DNA from: Saprospiraceae bacterium | GTDB taxonomy: Bacteria; Bacteroidota; Bacteroidia; Chitinophagales; Saprospiraceae | DNA length: 64,000 nucleotides | NCBI GenBank assembly: GCA_028282725.1 | Contig: JANQHF010000004.1 | Span: 62,001 to 126,000 of the forward strand | Direction: 5' to 3' | Shown here: positions 8,356-17,935 of the stretch, piece by piece | Layout of the letters: each line of letters starts with the position of its first letter | Numbering within the stretch: the stretch's first letter is position 1 | Notes under the pieces: generated by a model | Seen by the model: only the letters and a program-made list of their open reading frames with translations | Told to the model about the DNA's origin: nothing | Databases searched by the model: none | Program-made: the position numbers and the translations under genes

Positions 8356-10137
8356 TTGACCAGAACTTTTCATATCGATGATGCACGTAAATTGCTGCAA
8401 AAGTATTGGAATTATTCAAATTTCAGGCCCAAGCAGAGCGAAGTAATCCAACATTTGTCCGAACATCGCAATGTAATAGCCTTATTACCTACTGGAGGTG
8501 GTAAATCATTGTGCTACCAAATTCCAGCTTTATGTACGGAAGGTTGCACGATCGTGGTTACGCCTCTTATTTCCCTGATGGAGGACCAGGTTTCGGGATT
8601 AAAGAAGCTTGGGATAAAGGCGGAGGCTATTCATAGCGGTCACCTGTCACAATCTATAGACAGGATACTCGACAATTTTCTTTTTGGTGCTGTTAAAATC
8701 CTTTATGTTTCACCTGAGCGATTAAGACATCCGGCATTTATTGAACGGATCAGGACCATTTCAATTGACTTCCTCGCTATTGATGAAGCACATTGTATTT
8801 CACAGTGGGGACATGACTTTCGACCTAGCTACCTCGAAATTCCTGAATTCATAGATCAAATAAAACCCGTTCAAATTATCGCGCTTACGGCTACGGCGAC
8901 TCCGCTCGTTGTAGAGAAGTTAAGTCAACATTTATTCAAAACTCCCCCCGAAATCGTTCAAGCCAGTTTTCAAAGAACCAACATCAGCATTCAAGTCACA
9001 CATTCGGAAAGCAAGATCAATAAGATCCTGGAATTGTGCCAGGAGGAGGTCAAAACGGTCATCTATGTCCGAAGTCGTCGTCAGGTTCAAATGATCGCAA
9101 AGACCTTGCTTAATCATCAACGGAAAGCCGCATATTATCATGCGGGATTGAAATACAATGATAAAAAATCGATCCAGGAGCAATTTGCGCAGGACGAATT
9201 ACAAATTATTGTAGCAACCAATGCCTTCGGAATGGGTATAGACATTGATAACATCCGTCGGGTGATTCACTACGATATTCCTCCTTCAGTCGAGGAGTAT
9301 TACCAGGAAATAGGGCGCGCGGGGAGAGATGGCACTGATGCAAAAGCAATTTTATTGGTATCAAAGGAAGATCAGAACTTTCTGGCTAAAAGACTCAAGC
9401 AAAATTTTCCTCCATTTGACCAATGCTCAACTTTTTACAAAAGACTTCACGTACATTACAAAATTGCTTTAGGGGAAGGTGAAGGAATCTCCCGGTCATT
9501 GAATATTTCAGGGCTAAGCGAATCACTAAAAATAAATAGACGAAAATTGCATTCGTTGTTGCGGATATGGCAGAGAATTGGAATCTGGGAAGTTGAAGAA
9601 GAGGCAAGAGCCAGGCATGCCTGTGAAATTATTGTAACTCCTGAAGTTTTGAGAAAATTTGAATTCGAGAATCGGGAAGAATCAAAAATGGCAGATTACC
9701 TGATGAGGAATTATGAAGGCATATTTTCAAGCTATGTCCAACTGAATTTGAAAGTGGATTGCAAAAAATTAGGGTGGTCAGAGCGAGTTTTTAGCGGCAT
9801 CATGGTACGTTTAGCAAAAAATGGAATTATAAAATATTTCAAAATAGACAGCGGACAGGTCATTCATTTTTTGAAAAACAGGATTTCACAGGAGTACATA
9901 TCAGAATTCCGGAATAAGTATGATTTTCTAAAAAGATTAGAAGCCAGGAAGTATGAAGGAGTCAGAGAATTTCTAAATACGACCTCTTGCAGGATGGCTG
10001 AAATTTTGAAATATTTCGGTGAATCCGCCGGGTCATGCGGAATATGTGACCGGTGTATGCCTTTGGATAAAAATGATCAGCGAAAGCGTATGCTTGAACA
10101 GCAGCGAATCATTAATGAAAAGGGTTTTTCAATTTAG
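8356..10137 (+). CDS. recQ: ATP-dependent DNA helicase RecQ (short Bacteroidota type)
   Basis: The protein has 593 residues. Helicase motifs are plain: LLPTGGGKSLCYQ (43-55), DEAHCISQWGHDFRPSY from 143, ALTATAT, GMGIDIDNIRRVIHYD and QEIGRAGRDG. A cysteine cluster, CGICDRC with an upstream TSCRM, is at the extreme C-terminus rather than directly after the helicase core, and no HRDC domain is evident. RecQ unwinds recombination intermediates. The only start before the domain in this frame is TTG at 8356-8358, because an in-frame TAA lies two codons upstream; I therefore accept TTG. A similar TTG start is needed for the next gene 11 bp downstream. Confidence 0.93.
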   Translation: MTRTFHIDDARKLLQKYWNYSNFRPKQSEVIQHLSEHRNVIALLPTGGGKSLCYQIPALCTEGCTIVVTPLISLMEDQVSGLKKLGIKAEAIHSGHLSQSIDRILDNFLFGAVKILYVSPERLRHPAFIERIRTISIDFLAIDEAHCISQWGHDFRPSYLEIPEFIDQIKPVQIIALTATATPLVVEKLSQHLFKTPPEIVQASFQRTNISIQVTHSESKINKILELCQEEVKTVIYVRSRRQVQMIAKTLLNHQRKAAYYHAGLKYNDKKSIQEQFAQDELQIIVATNAFGMGIDIDNIRRVIHYDIPPSVEEYYQEIGRAGRDGTDAKAILLVSKEDQNFLAKRLKQNFPPFDQCSTFYKRLHVHYKIALGEGEGISRSLNISGLSESLKINRRKLHSLLRIWQRIGIWEVEEEARARHACEIIVTPEVLRKFEFENREESKMADYLMRNYEGIFSSYVQLNLKVDCKKLGWSERVFSGIMVRLAKNGIIKYFKIDSGQVIHFLKNRISQEYISEFRNKYDFLKRLEARKYEGVREFLNTTSCRMAEILKYFGESAGSCGICDRCMPLDKNDQRKRMLEQQRIINEKGFSI

Positions 10138-10148
10138 ATAGTCAATCG

Positions 10149-11258
10149 TTGTCTTCAAGTAGTAAATATGATCTTATTTGCCTGACCTCAAACGATCTCG
10201 GTTATGATGACCGAATGAGAAGAACCTGTACGGCCCTTGCTGATTACGGCATGAAAGTATTATTGGTAGGGAGAGAATTGGAAAATTCACCGGAATTGCA
10301 AGACCAAAAATATGATCAGCATCGTGTCAGATGTTGGTTCAATGCGGGAGTATTTTTCTATTTGGAGATCATAATTCGGTATACAGTGCTGTTATCAAAA
10401 TTCAAATTTGATCAGTTGTTGTGCGTTGATCTGGATACTATTTTGATGTCTAAATTAATTAGAAAGGGAGGCAGGAGATTTGTGCTGGATCTTCATGAAT
10501 ATTTTGAAGAAGTGCCTGAACTGAATTCCAGTCCATTAAAAAAAATGATATGGCGCCGGATAGGTAATTGGTCAGTGAAGAGATTTGATTACTGTTATAC
10601 AGTCAATGAAACCCTGTCAAAAATATTTGCAAAAAAATATGGGAAACAATTCAATTATCTCCTCAATTTGCCAAACGTCACTGATTCGGGAGAGCGAACT
10701 ATTGCTACACCATTGAAAACCGTGTATTTGGGAGTTTTGAATCCGGGAAGAGGTCTCGAGATTTTAATCGATGTCATCAGTCGACGGAATGACGCAGAGT
10801 TGGTAATTATCGGAAATGGACCATTGGTGAAGGAATTAAAAGAAAGAAGTAATCAAAGTTCAAATATTCATTTTACAGGTTTGCTCTCACCTGAACAGAT
10901 TACTATAGAATTGAAAGGGGCTCATTTGGGGTGGAATATCCTCGACGACTGTAGTAAAAGCTATTTCTATTCTTTGAGCAACAAATTTTTTGATTATGTA
11001 AACCGCTCGTTGCCAGTAGTTACAATGGATTTTCCGGAATACTCGAGATTGGTCAAAAAATATGGATGTGGCTTGCTTTTAGAAAGCTATGATCACCAAT
11101 CCGTTTCGAAAGCCCTGGATGCACTCACCAAACAATCAGAATATTGGAAAAACCTGGTTAAGGGTTGTCAACGTATTCAAAGTGACTTTCGCTGGGATAC
11201 TGAGAAAAAGAAGCTGATTGAATTTTTCGATATTCAATCGTCAAATAAACCGCTATAG
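10149..11258 (+). CDS. Family 4-like glycosyltransferase
   Basis: The protein has 369 residues in a two-domain GT-B shape. The N-terminal half has LTSNDLGYDDRMRRTCTALADYGMKV, a typical acceptor-domain start. The C-terminal half has VYLGVLNPGRGLEILIDVI and ELVIIGNGPLVKEL, the nucleotide-sugar donor domain. KFFDYVNRSLPVV matches the usual position of the donor-binding acidic region. The substrate is not predictable. It is read from TTG at 10149-10151, 11 bp after recQ, with no better start nearby. Its last 25 bp overlap the 3' end of the convergent coiled-coil gene. Confidence 0.8.
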   Translation: MSSSSKYDLICLTSNDLGYDDRMRRTCTALADYGMKVLLVGRELENSPELQDQKYDQHRVRCWFNAGVFFYLEIIIRYTVLLSKFKFDQLLCVDLDTILMSKLIRKGGRRFVLDLHEYFEEVPELNSSPLKKMIWRRIGNWSVKRFDYCYTVNETLSKIFAKKYGKQFNYLLNLPNVTDSGERTIATPLKTVYLGVLNPGRGLEILIDVISRRNDAELVIIGNGPLVKELKERSNQSSNIHFTGLLSPEQITIELKGAHLGWNILDDCSKSYFYSLSNKFFDYVNRSLPVVTMDFPEYSRLVKKYGCGLLLESYDHQSVSKALDALTKQSEYWKNLVKGCQRIQSDFRWDTEKKKLIEFFDIQSSNKPL

Positions 11259-12253
11259 TCAGAAGACCTTGTGATCTTTTCTTTTTCTGTTTGATATTCG
11301 CCGAGGTCCAACGTATCGTCATCGGCTTCCTGGCCTCCTAATAACAGAAGAGTGCTTTTCTTTTCATATTCCTCAAGCATTTTGAGGCCTTCCTCTTCAA
11401 AGATCCCGTTTTGAAGGTCCACGGATTCCATGAAGTTTGCAGATAATTCCATGAATTGCTCCATTTCGCCAACCTTGTTGGCTACGTCATCTGCAATGAC
11501 TTCCATGGCCTGGTCAAACATTGCCCGCTTATCCGTATCACCTGAGATAATGCTCATTGCCGATTTCATCGCTGAATGGGAAGCACGAATCGCCTTTCTT
11601 TCCTGTTCTTTGACTTTTACCTGGTCCTTTGTGTCTTCGAGCAGGATCTCGGAGTTGGAATACATCTTCGTCAATACCTTATACAGGAGACCCATCTTTT
11701 TGTGCAGTTTCTCATACTTTTCGTTTGAGTCCCTGAGCCGTGCTGCCTTCCGGCTGGAGAGCATCAATTGTTGATTATTGCCCATTTCCTTGGCCTTCTT
11801 TGCAATCTTCAGATTCTGTTCGATGTCCTTGGCGTTGTCCATCATCATCGTTTTGATCTTGCGCATTTGTCCCCTGAGATTACCAATTTGCTTGCCCATC
11901 TTTTTCAGATTGTCCGACAAATCGTCTATATAATTTTTCAGGATGCCAATGGGATCAATGGTTACAAAAATGCTCGTAACCTTTCTCATAAAACTCTTGT
12001 ACATATAACCTGCCAAAGCTCTCATTTTAGGATCCAGCACCATATATACGATGACGCCAAGAGCGAGGATCGTAAGTACCAGACCAAGAAGGCTTGATGC
12101 AAATCCGACTATTGCCGCGATATTGGTCGCCAGCAAAAACCCAAGTCCGCCAAGTATGGCAATGAGGAAGATGGTGCCGGTTACACCTTCTGGTCTCGAC
12201 CAAAACGATTTGGGTTTGCCTGATGCATGCTCTAAAGAAGTGAAGTCTGCCAT
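11234..12253 (-). CDS. Membrane-anchored coiled-coil protein of unknown function
   Basis: The protein has 339 residues. Two closely spaced hydrophobic helices occupy about 24-71 (GTIFLIAILGGLGFLLATNI and SSLLGLVLTILALGVIVYMVL), followed by roughly 230 mostly helical, charged residues with heptad-like spacing (DNLKKMGKQIGNLRGQMRKI; KAARLRDSNEKYEKLHKKMG). The tail is acidic (GGQEADDDTLDLGEYQTEKE). The layout recalls PspA/toxic-anion-resistance type membrane stress scaffolds, but I see no family signature and give no name. It lies alone between convergent glycosyltransferase and upstream gpsA on the same strand (99-bp gap). Confidence 0.75.
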   Translation of the reverse strand: MADFTSLEHASGKPKSFWSRPEGVTGTIFLIAILGGLGFLLATNIAAIVGFASSLLGLVLTILALGVIVYMVLDPKMRALAGYMYKSFMRKVTSIFVTIDPIGILKNYIDDLSDNLKKMGKQIGNLRGQMRKIKTMMMDNAKDIEQNLKIAKKAKEMGNNQQLMLSSRKAARLRDSNEKYEKLHKKMGLLYKVLTKMYSNSEILLEDTKDQVKVKEQERKAIRASHSAMKSAMSIISGDTDKRAMFDQAMEVIADDVANKVGEMEQFMELSANFMESVDLQNGIFEEEGLKMLEEYEKKSTLLLLGGQEADDDTLDLGEYQTEKEKITRSSDYSGLFDD

Positions 12254-12352
12254 TTTAATTGATATTATTGAAACAAGATAAAAATGAAATAATAAAGATT
12301 GACAATATATTAGATGGAACTGAAATTTCTAAGGACAAATCAGCATGATCTC

Positions 12353-13402
12353 CTAGACGAAATCTACATCGGCCGCCAGTGGGTACTTCATCAGATCAAA
12401 AATGCTGGATTCGATCTCCTTTCCTTCAAAAATAATCTTGTGAATGGTCGAGATGATGGGGGCATGAACCCTGAATTTATTCACGAGAAAGTAGGCGATC
12501 TTTAATGTCCTGATCCCTTCGATCACTTCTTCAGCACTTGCCAGAATATCCTGAATATTTTCCCCCTGGGCCATGCGTTTACCGCAACTGTAATTCCTGC
12601 TTTTATTCGAGGTAGCGGTCGCGATAAGATCTCCGATGCCTGCTGTGCCGAAGAACCCTCGTGAAGAAGATCCCATCAATTCTCCCAAAAGGACCATTTC
12701 GCGAAATCCTCTTACGATCAGCATGGCCTCGGAATTCTTCCCGAGATGTTTTCCTCCCAGGAGACCTGAGGCAAGTGCGATGACATTCTTTAGTGCTCCG
12801 GTCAGTTCCGCTGCCCTTAGGTCATACGATCCGAATACGAAAAAACTCTTGCCGGAAAGCACTTCCCGTCCGGCCTTGATTACTTCATCAAATTCACTGG
12901 CGATGACGGTGGCTGTTGGCAAGCCTTCCAGGATCTCGCTAGCCAGGTTAGGACCGCATAGTGCACCGACGCGAATGACATTAGTCTCCTCGTGTATGAC
13001 TTCACTCATGGTCTTTACATCCCTCCTCCTGAATCCTACAAACTGGTATCCCGGTTCTAGCTCACCAGGCAATAGATCGAATCCCTTGGTGCCGTGAATG
13101 AGCATGTGTTCGGGGGTCAGGAAGACCGACATTTCCTGGATGACCTTTCTGAAGTGTATGGAAGAAATCACCGGCAAAAGGAGCTTGCATTGATCGCATA
13201 CCTCCTGAATCTTCGTGGTGGCCCGGACGTTAGGATGTATCTTGACGCCCCGATATTCGTGACGTTCATTGAGCGATTCGGAGAGTTCACTCCTGCGACT
13301 ATACAAAATGACGTCAGCATTAGGCGCAATCAGGTTGGCAAGTGCTAAACCAAATTTGCCACCTCCAATTACACCAACTGAAGTATCCGACTCCATTCGC
13401 AT
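12353..13402 (-). CDS. gpsA: Glycerol-3-phosphate dehydrogenase [NAD(P)+]
   Basis: The protein has 349 residues with the NAD(P) fingerprint VGVIGGGKFGLALANL (9-24), HGTKGFD, LCGPNLASEI and the catalytic-lysine helix GALKNVIALASGLLGG. GpsA reduces dihydroxyacetone phosphate to sn-glycerol-3-phosphate for phospholipid synthesis. FGTAGIGDLIATATSNKSRNYSCG and AEEVIEGIRT complete the C-terminal all-helical substrate domain. Start could be either the ATG at 13400-13402 or the next at 13394-13396; both leave the fold intact. It is 30 bp downstream of yidC, so the two membrane-biogenesis genes are likely cotranscribed. Confidence 0.95.
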   Translation of the reverse strand: MRMESDTSVGVIGGGKFGLALANLIAPNADVILYSRRSELSESLNERHEYRGVKIHPNVRATTKIQEVCDQCKLLLPVISSIHFRKVIQEMSVFLTPEHMLIHGTKGFDLLPGELEPGYQFVGFRRRDVKTMSEVIHEETNVIRVGALCGPNLASEILEGLPTATVIASEFDEVIKAGREVLSGKSFFVFGSYDLRAAELTGALKNVIALASGLLGGKHLGKNSEAMLIVRGFREMVLLGELMGSSSRGFFGTAGIGDLIATATSNKSRNYSCGKRMAQGENIQDILASAEEVIEGIRTLKIAYFLVNKFRVHAPIISTIHKIIFEGKEIESSIFDLMKYPLAADVDFV

Positions 13403-13432
13403 TTCTTTGAGGGTAAACTTAAAGGATATTGT

Positions 13433-15280
13433 CTACGTTTTCTTCTTTTTCTTTTGCAGCTCCTTTTGTCGCTGGACTTCCTGCTGACGTTTCATGGCTT
13501 CCTCCAATCTCGCCTGGAATGAGTTTTTCTTTTTGGGTTTGGCCTTCTGAATATTGAGCTCCGCCAGGATTTTCTCCTCATCAAAGACAAATTTCTTGGT
13601 TACTACGGTCTGGGCAATGTTGAAAATTGTGCTGAATAACATATAACAGGTAAGACCGGATGCGTAACTGTTAAAGAATGCAAGGAACATAATTGGCATC
13701 AGGTACTGGACATATTTCATGGCTGGATTGGCCGACATGTCCATGTGCATGGAATTGTAATAGGTATAAATAACCTGTGTCACTGCCCACAAGATGGTGA
13801 ACAGGCTCAGGTGGGCACCGAAAGTCGGTATGTGGAAAGGCAGGTTAACAAATACGTCATACGAGGAAAGATCATGTGCCCAGAGAAAAGCCTCCTGCCT
13901 GAAGGTGATCGACGCCGGGAAAAATCTGAAAAGTGCATACCATATCGGAATTTGGGCAATCATAGGAAAGCAGCCGCCAAAGGGACTCACCCCATATTCA
14001 CGGTAGACTTTCATCGTTTCCATCTGCACCTTCTGTGCATCGTCTTTAAACTTTGACTTTAGCCCGGCCAACTGAGGTTTCAGGGCACCCATTTTCGCCT
14101 GGCTGTGTAACATTTTATACGTCAAAGGATAAAGTGCCATTTTAATAATGAAGATCAGGACAATGATCACCATACCCTTACTCCCGATAAACTGTGACAG
14201 CCAATCAAAGAAGGGACGAATGAACAACCGGTTGATGTCTCCAAAGATGCTTCGGCCGAACGGGATAATCTCTTCAAGATCATTGTCAAATGCCCTCAGT
14301 CTCCTGTACTCGTTGGGACCTATGTACATTTCCATATCAAAGGCCTCGTCAGAACTGCCGTTAAACGGAATATTCATGAGGGCAGTGGTTTTTTTCAAAT
14401 CCTCGGTCTGATCCCCGAGCATTTCCGTCGTTGCTACAAGGCCGTCAAAAGGTGCGCTTCTTGCCACCAGGGTGGTATTGAAGAATTGATTGGCGAAAGA
14501 GGTCCATTCGATCTTTGTATTTTCCCTGTCCTTGGTATCATTTCCCCGGCAACTGCAATTTTCGGAGTCATCTTCGACTTCCTTAAAATAAACCGTGGAA
14601 TACGTCTTCTCGAATTGTACATTTTCCTCGATGGGATCAAGATAATTGTCAATCTCCAGGGTGATCTTCTGGCCAGGAATAATTTCATTCTGCACTCCTA
14701 CAAAACGGACAGAGTAGTCTATGCGATAACTATCTTCTTTCAGAGTGTAGCGCTGCTCGATATATCCACCCTCATTTGTATTCGCCCGATATGTCAAGGT
14801 GCTTCCGGTGATTTGAGGGCTAAAGTCTAAATTGTCGGTGTTGATGGTCCGATTTCTGAAGGGTAGTTTGAAGTTGAATCGATTCTTGTTGTCCTCAAAT
14901 AACTCAACAGGGGTCTTGGTTCGGCCCTCATCCGAAATCACGATTTTGTCATAATCACTCAAAGCGCTTCCGGTCAGTCTGCCACCCTTCGATGAAAATG
15001 AAAGGGTAATAAGGTCATTCGATAGGGTAGAGGTTTGTTCGGGGATCTGAATGGGTTTTGGAGTGAGGTCTGATTGTGCCTGACTTACAATTGTGTCCGC
15101 AGTAGGAGTAAATGCAGGGGTAGAGGTTTCTGTCCGAACAGCCTCTTCTTGTTGGGCAATGCGGACAGCTTCTTCAGCTTTGGCTTGTTCGATTTCCTCA
15201 GCGGTAGGTTGATTAATGATACTCCAGACAACGAGAATCAGGAAAATCAATACAAATCCTATGACCTGATTTCTATCCAT
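13433..15280 (-). CDS. yidC: Membrane protein insertase YidC
   Basis: The protein has 615 residues, the long Gram-negative form. There is an N-terminal membrane anchor (IGFVLIFLILVVWSI), a glutamate/alanine-rich linker, then a large periplasmic beta-type domain. The conserved 60-kDa inner membrane protein core starts near 375 (SKGMVIIVLIFIIKMALYPLTYK), with FPMIAQIPIWYALFRF and the later membrane pairs. The C-terminal tail is very basic (KKPKKKNSF.. to KKKKKT), as in YidC proteins that contact ribosomes. A run of Cys (ENCSCRG) in the periplasmic domain is unusual but not diagnostic. YidC inserts membrane proteins alone or with SecYEG. Confidence 0.96.
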   Translation of the reverse strand: MDRNQVIGFVLIFLILVVWSIINQPTAEEIEQAKAEEAVRIAQQEEAVRTETSTPAFTPTADTIVSQAQSDLTPKPIQIPEQTSTLSNDLITLSFSSKGGRLTGSALSDYDKIVISDEGRTKTPVELFEDNKNRFNFKLPFRNRTINTDNLDFSPQITGSTLTYRANTNEGGYIEQRYTLKEDSYRIDYSVRFVGVQNEIIPGQKITLEIDNYLDPIEENVQFEKTYSTVYFKEVEDDSENCSCRGNDTKDRENTKIEWTSFANQFFNTTLVARSAPFDGLVATTEMLGDQTEDLKKTTALMNIPFNGSSDEAFDMEMYIGPNEYRRLRAFDNDLEEIIPFGRSIFGDINRLFIRPFFDWLSQFIGSKGMVIIVLIFIIKMALYPLTYKMLHSQAKMGALKPQLAGLKSKFKDDAQKVQMETMKVYREYGVSPFGGCFPMIAQIPIWYALFRFFPASITFRQEAFLWAHDLSSYDVFVNLPFHIPTFGAHLSLFTILWAVTQVIYTYYNSMHMDMSANPAMKYVQYLMPIMFLAFFNSYASGLTCYMLFSTIFNIAQTVVTKKFVFDEEKILAELNIQKAKPKKKNSFQARLEEAMKRQQEVQRQKELQKKKKKT

Positions 15281-15617
15281 TTTGAACTATATTCTGAAAA
15301 AAGAGGCGCAAAGGTACAATTTGTAGATAACTAAATTTCGACTTCATTTGCATCGCGAATTTCACCATAAAATCATCATGAAATGAAGGGGACGGACAAT
15401 ATTCGATGATTTGGCCAGTTGAATCGACCAGCATTGATTGTTATCTATCTGATTTGCTATACTGAGGGCTACAATAGCCTGGTAAAGCTTCCGTTTTAAA
15501 CCCCAGCCAACAAGGGAAGGTGAATCTGGTGATGACAAGTTGCATGATTCATATGGTGAAGAACTATTTTTGGACCGGAATTTGAACTCCTTTATCAGTT
15601 AAAGGCATTTATAAGTA
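15281..15617. other. Divergent intergenic region yidC / corA
   Basis: This is 337 bp between divergent genes. I see no gene, tRNA or strong hairpin. It presumably holds both promoters, but no element is clear enough to mark. Confidence 0.5.
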
Positions 15618-16562
15618 ATGATCAGCTATTACAGGAAATACAATGGAGTGCTTGAAGAAGTGGATGTCACCCGGGCTCAATGGGTGCATGTCACCTCTCC
15701 TTTGGACAATTCCGAGTTGGAATTTTTGGCTGAATCGGAGGATGTGCCATTGGATTTTTTGATTGACTCATTGGATATAGATGAGCGTTCGCGTTACGAA
15801 AGGGAAGATGAGGTGAGGCTCATCGTGATCAATGCGCCCATCATCAACAGCGATGAACAGGAAAGTGATGCCTTTTACATTACGGCCCCGATCGGGATCA
15901 TTCTACGTGAGGGCCGGATCCTTACGATTACATCCGAGGAGAGTCTTGTGATCGAAAAATTTCTGAAAAACAGGGTCAAGGGATTTGATCCGGCCGATCA
16001 CAAACATTTTGTCCTTCTGATTTTCGAACACACTGTTCTTCAGTATCTCGATGTCCTTAAGAAGCTGAATCTGAAAAGAAATGTGATTGAGCGCGAATTG
16101 TATCACTCGAGCCGAAACAAGGAATTGCAGCAACTTTTGCGGATAGAAAAATCCCTGGTCTATGTTTTAAACTCATTGAGTGATAATGACCTCCTGAAAC
16201 AAAAGATCCGAAGGACGGACTTCCTGAACATTCGAGAATTGGAAAGCCATCAGGATTTATTCGAAGATATTATCATTGATAATAGCCAGGCCCTGGAGAT
16301 GGCAAATGTTCACACCAATCTTCTCAACGGAACAATGGAGGCATATGCATCTATTATCTCCAATAACCTGAATGTTGTCATCCATCGCTTGACGATCGTA
16401 ACCATTGTCCTGATGGTCCCGACAATCGTATTCAGCTTTTACGGAATGAATGTTCCGCTGCCCCTGAGCGAGTTTACAGGCACCGCATATTTCATGATTT
16501 TGATCTCGTTGTTGATCGCCCTGGCCCTCATTGCCGTTTTTCGCAGGTCGGGCAATGTATGA
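15618..16562 (+). CDS. corA: CorA-family magnesium/cobalt transporter
   Basis: The protein has 314 residues. It has a long soluble alpha/beta N-terminal funnel domain, a helical stalk, and two C-terminal membrane helices. The first ends in the defining YGMNVPLP (GMN at 276-278), and the second is MILISLLIALALIAVF just before a short basic tail. CorA forms a pentameric Mg2+ channel in the inner membrane gated by cytoplasmic Mg2+. The start at 15618 fits the conserved opening of the family (MISYYRK). It is a single gene, followed by the nrd control region. Confidence 0.94.
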   Translation: MISYYRKYNGVLEEVDVTRAQWVHVTSPLDNSELEFLAESEDVPLDFLIDSLDIDERSRYEREDEVRLIVINAPIINSDEQESDAFYITAPIGIILREGRILTITSEESLVIEKFLKNRVKGFDPADHKHFVLLIFEHTVLQYLDVLKKLNLKRNVIERELYHSSRNKELQQLLRIEKSLVYVLNSLSDNDLLKQKIRRTDFLNIRELESHQDLFEDIIIDNSQALEMANVHTNLLNGTMEAYASIISNNLNVVIHRLTIVTIVLMVPTIVFSFYGMNVPLPLSEFTGTAYFMILISLLIALALIAVFRRSGNV

Positions 16563-16581
16563 CTTAATATATTACGTTTGC

Positions 16582-16597
16582 GATTAATGTATTAATC
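16582..16597. promoter_or_regulatory. Palindrome 1 upstream of nrdBA
   Basis: GATTAA-TGTA-TTAATC has perfect 6-bp arms. A near copy lies 139 bp further right, closer to nrdB. A TAnnTTTG-like TACGTTTG is just upstream at 16573-16580. The pair looks like a repeated operator, but the regulator is unknown. It does not match the NrdR box consensus. Confidence 0.45.
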
Positions 16598-16697
16598 TCT
16601 TGTTTTCAACGTTTTGAGACCTTTTTCAACATCGCAGAGAAAAGGTAAAATACATATGTCATTGATTTCTAATGCGTTATTGATTTTACTAACATTA

Positions 16698-16706
16698 TGT
16701 GGATAA
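16698..16706 (-). promoter_or_regulatory. Perfect DnaA box upstream of nrdBA
   Basis: The minus strand reads TTATCCACA, the exact high-affinity DnaA box. It lies about 200 bp before the nrdB start, between the two palindromes. DnaA regulates nrdAB in E. coli through such boxes, which makes this placement suggestive. One 9-mer is expected by chance about once in 130 kb of double-stranded scan, so coincidence is possible. Confidence 0.5.
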
Positions 16707-16720
16707 CTCACCATAGGGCC

Positions 16721-16736
16721 GATTAACGTATTAGTC
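16721..16736. promoter_or_regulatory. Palindrome 2 upstream of nrdBA
   Basis: GATTAA-CGTA-TTAGTC is the second copy of the palindrome, with one arm mismatch. Both copies are preceded by C and followed by CT-rich sequence and a TTTG/TTTT run, so they look like an imperfect direct duplication of about 40 bp. Confidence 0.45.
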
Positions 16737-16907
16737 TTTTTTTGCATTTATTTGTCTCACGGTTTTGGAGCATACCTCAGAGATGGACATCTAACTCGCC
16801 GCGTAGAACGAAATCGTAAATAACGGACCATTTTATTCAACCTGAAAAGACATTTAGAGCACACCTGAATGGAGCCCGACCTGTCTTTACACTAAAACAA
16901 CAAACTT

Positions 16908-17885
16908 ATGACCGAGGCTATTGAACCCATATTACGAGAAAATCCGAATCGCTTTGTTCTTTTCCCAATTGAGCACGATGATATTTGGGCATTCTATAAA
17001 AAGTCTGAAGCCAGTTTTTGGACTGCGGAAGAGATTGATCTTCACCAGGATCTAAGCGATTGGTCCAATAAGTTGAATGATAATGAACGTCACTTCATAA
17101 AGCACGTGTTGGCCTTCTTTGCAGCGAGTGATGGCATCGTCAATGAAAATCTTGCAGAGAATATGGTGAGTGAGGTCCAATACACCGAAGCCAAGTTCTT
17201 CTACGGTTTTCAAATAATGATGGAAAATATTCACTCTGAGACGTACTCGCTTCTCATTGATACATATATAAAGGATTCCCAGGAAAAGAAATACTTGTTG
17301 AATGCCATCGAGACGCTGGACTGTGTTAAGAAAAAAGCAGAATGGGCATTCGAATGGATCGATCATGGAACATTCGCCGAAAGGCTGATCGCATTTGCGG
17401 CCGTGGAAGGAATCTTTTTCAGCGGTTCATTCTGCTCTATCTTTTGGTTAAAGAAAAGAGGGTTGATGCCGGGATTATCATTTTCAAATGAACTGATCTC
17501 GAGAGATGAGGGCATGCATTGTGATTTTGCCTGTCTGCTCTACAATCAACACATCCGTCATAAATTACCCAAGAAGACCATTGAAAAGATCATCACAGAT
17601 GCTGTTGATATCGAAAAGGAATTCGTCTCAGATGCGATCCCGGTCAATCTTATCGGGATGAATGCCGAAATGATGTGCCAGTACATCGAATTTGTAGCCG
17701 ATCGTTTGCTGGTCGCACTGGGTAACTCCAAAGTATACAATGCTGAGAATCCCTTCCCCTGGATGGATTTGATCTCTCTCCAGGGCAAAACCAACTTCTT
17801 CGAGAAAAGAGTGGGTGATTACCAAAAAGCCGGGGTAATGACCGATAAGGACAAACAAGTCTTCACAATGGATGAAGAATTCTGA
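16908..17885 (+). CDS. nrdB: Ribonucleoside-diphosphate reductase small subunit (class I)
   Basis: The protein has 325 residues. Metal-ligand motifs are visible: WTAEEID (39-44), ENIHSETY (106-113) giving Glu106, His109 and the radical-site Tyr113, AVEGIFFSG, and RDEGMHCDF. The presence of Tyr113 argues for a tyrosyl-radical class I enzyme, not the Tyr-less class Ic form. The sequence resembles the eukaryote-like branch ([14 protein letters not shown]). NrdB generates the radical that NrdA uses to reduce ribonucleotides. The start is preceded by a long control region with palindromes and a DnaA box. nrdA follows after 50 bp on the same strand. Confidence 0.96.
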   Translation: MTEAIEPILRENPNRFVLFPIEHDDIWAFYKKSEASFWTAEEIDLHQDLSDWSNKLNDNERHFIKHVLAFFAASDGIVNENLAENMVSEVQYTEAKFFYGFQIMMENIHSETYSLLIDTYIKDSQEKKYLLNAIETLDCVKKKAEWAFEWIDHGTFAERLIAFAAVEGIFFSGSFCSIFWLKKRGLMPGLSFSNELISRDEGMHCDFACLLYNQHIRHKLPKKTIEKIITDAVDIEKEFVSDAIPVNLIGMNAEMMCQYIEFVADRLLVALGNSKVYNAENPFPWMDLISLQGKTNFFEKRVGDYQKAGVMTDKDKQVFTMDEEF

Positions 17886-17935
17886 TCATATAGGAAAGAA
17901 AAACTAATTATATCATATAAAATCTAAATTGAAGC

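Noticed and set aside
16582..16736. NrdR boxes upstream of nrdB
   Set aside because: The palindromes differ in sequence and spacing from the NrdR consensus, so they are reported only as unknown operators.
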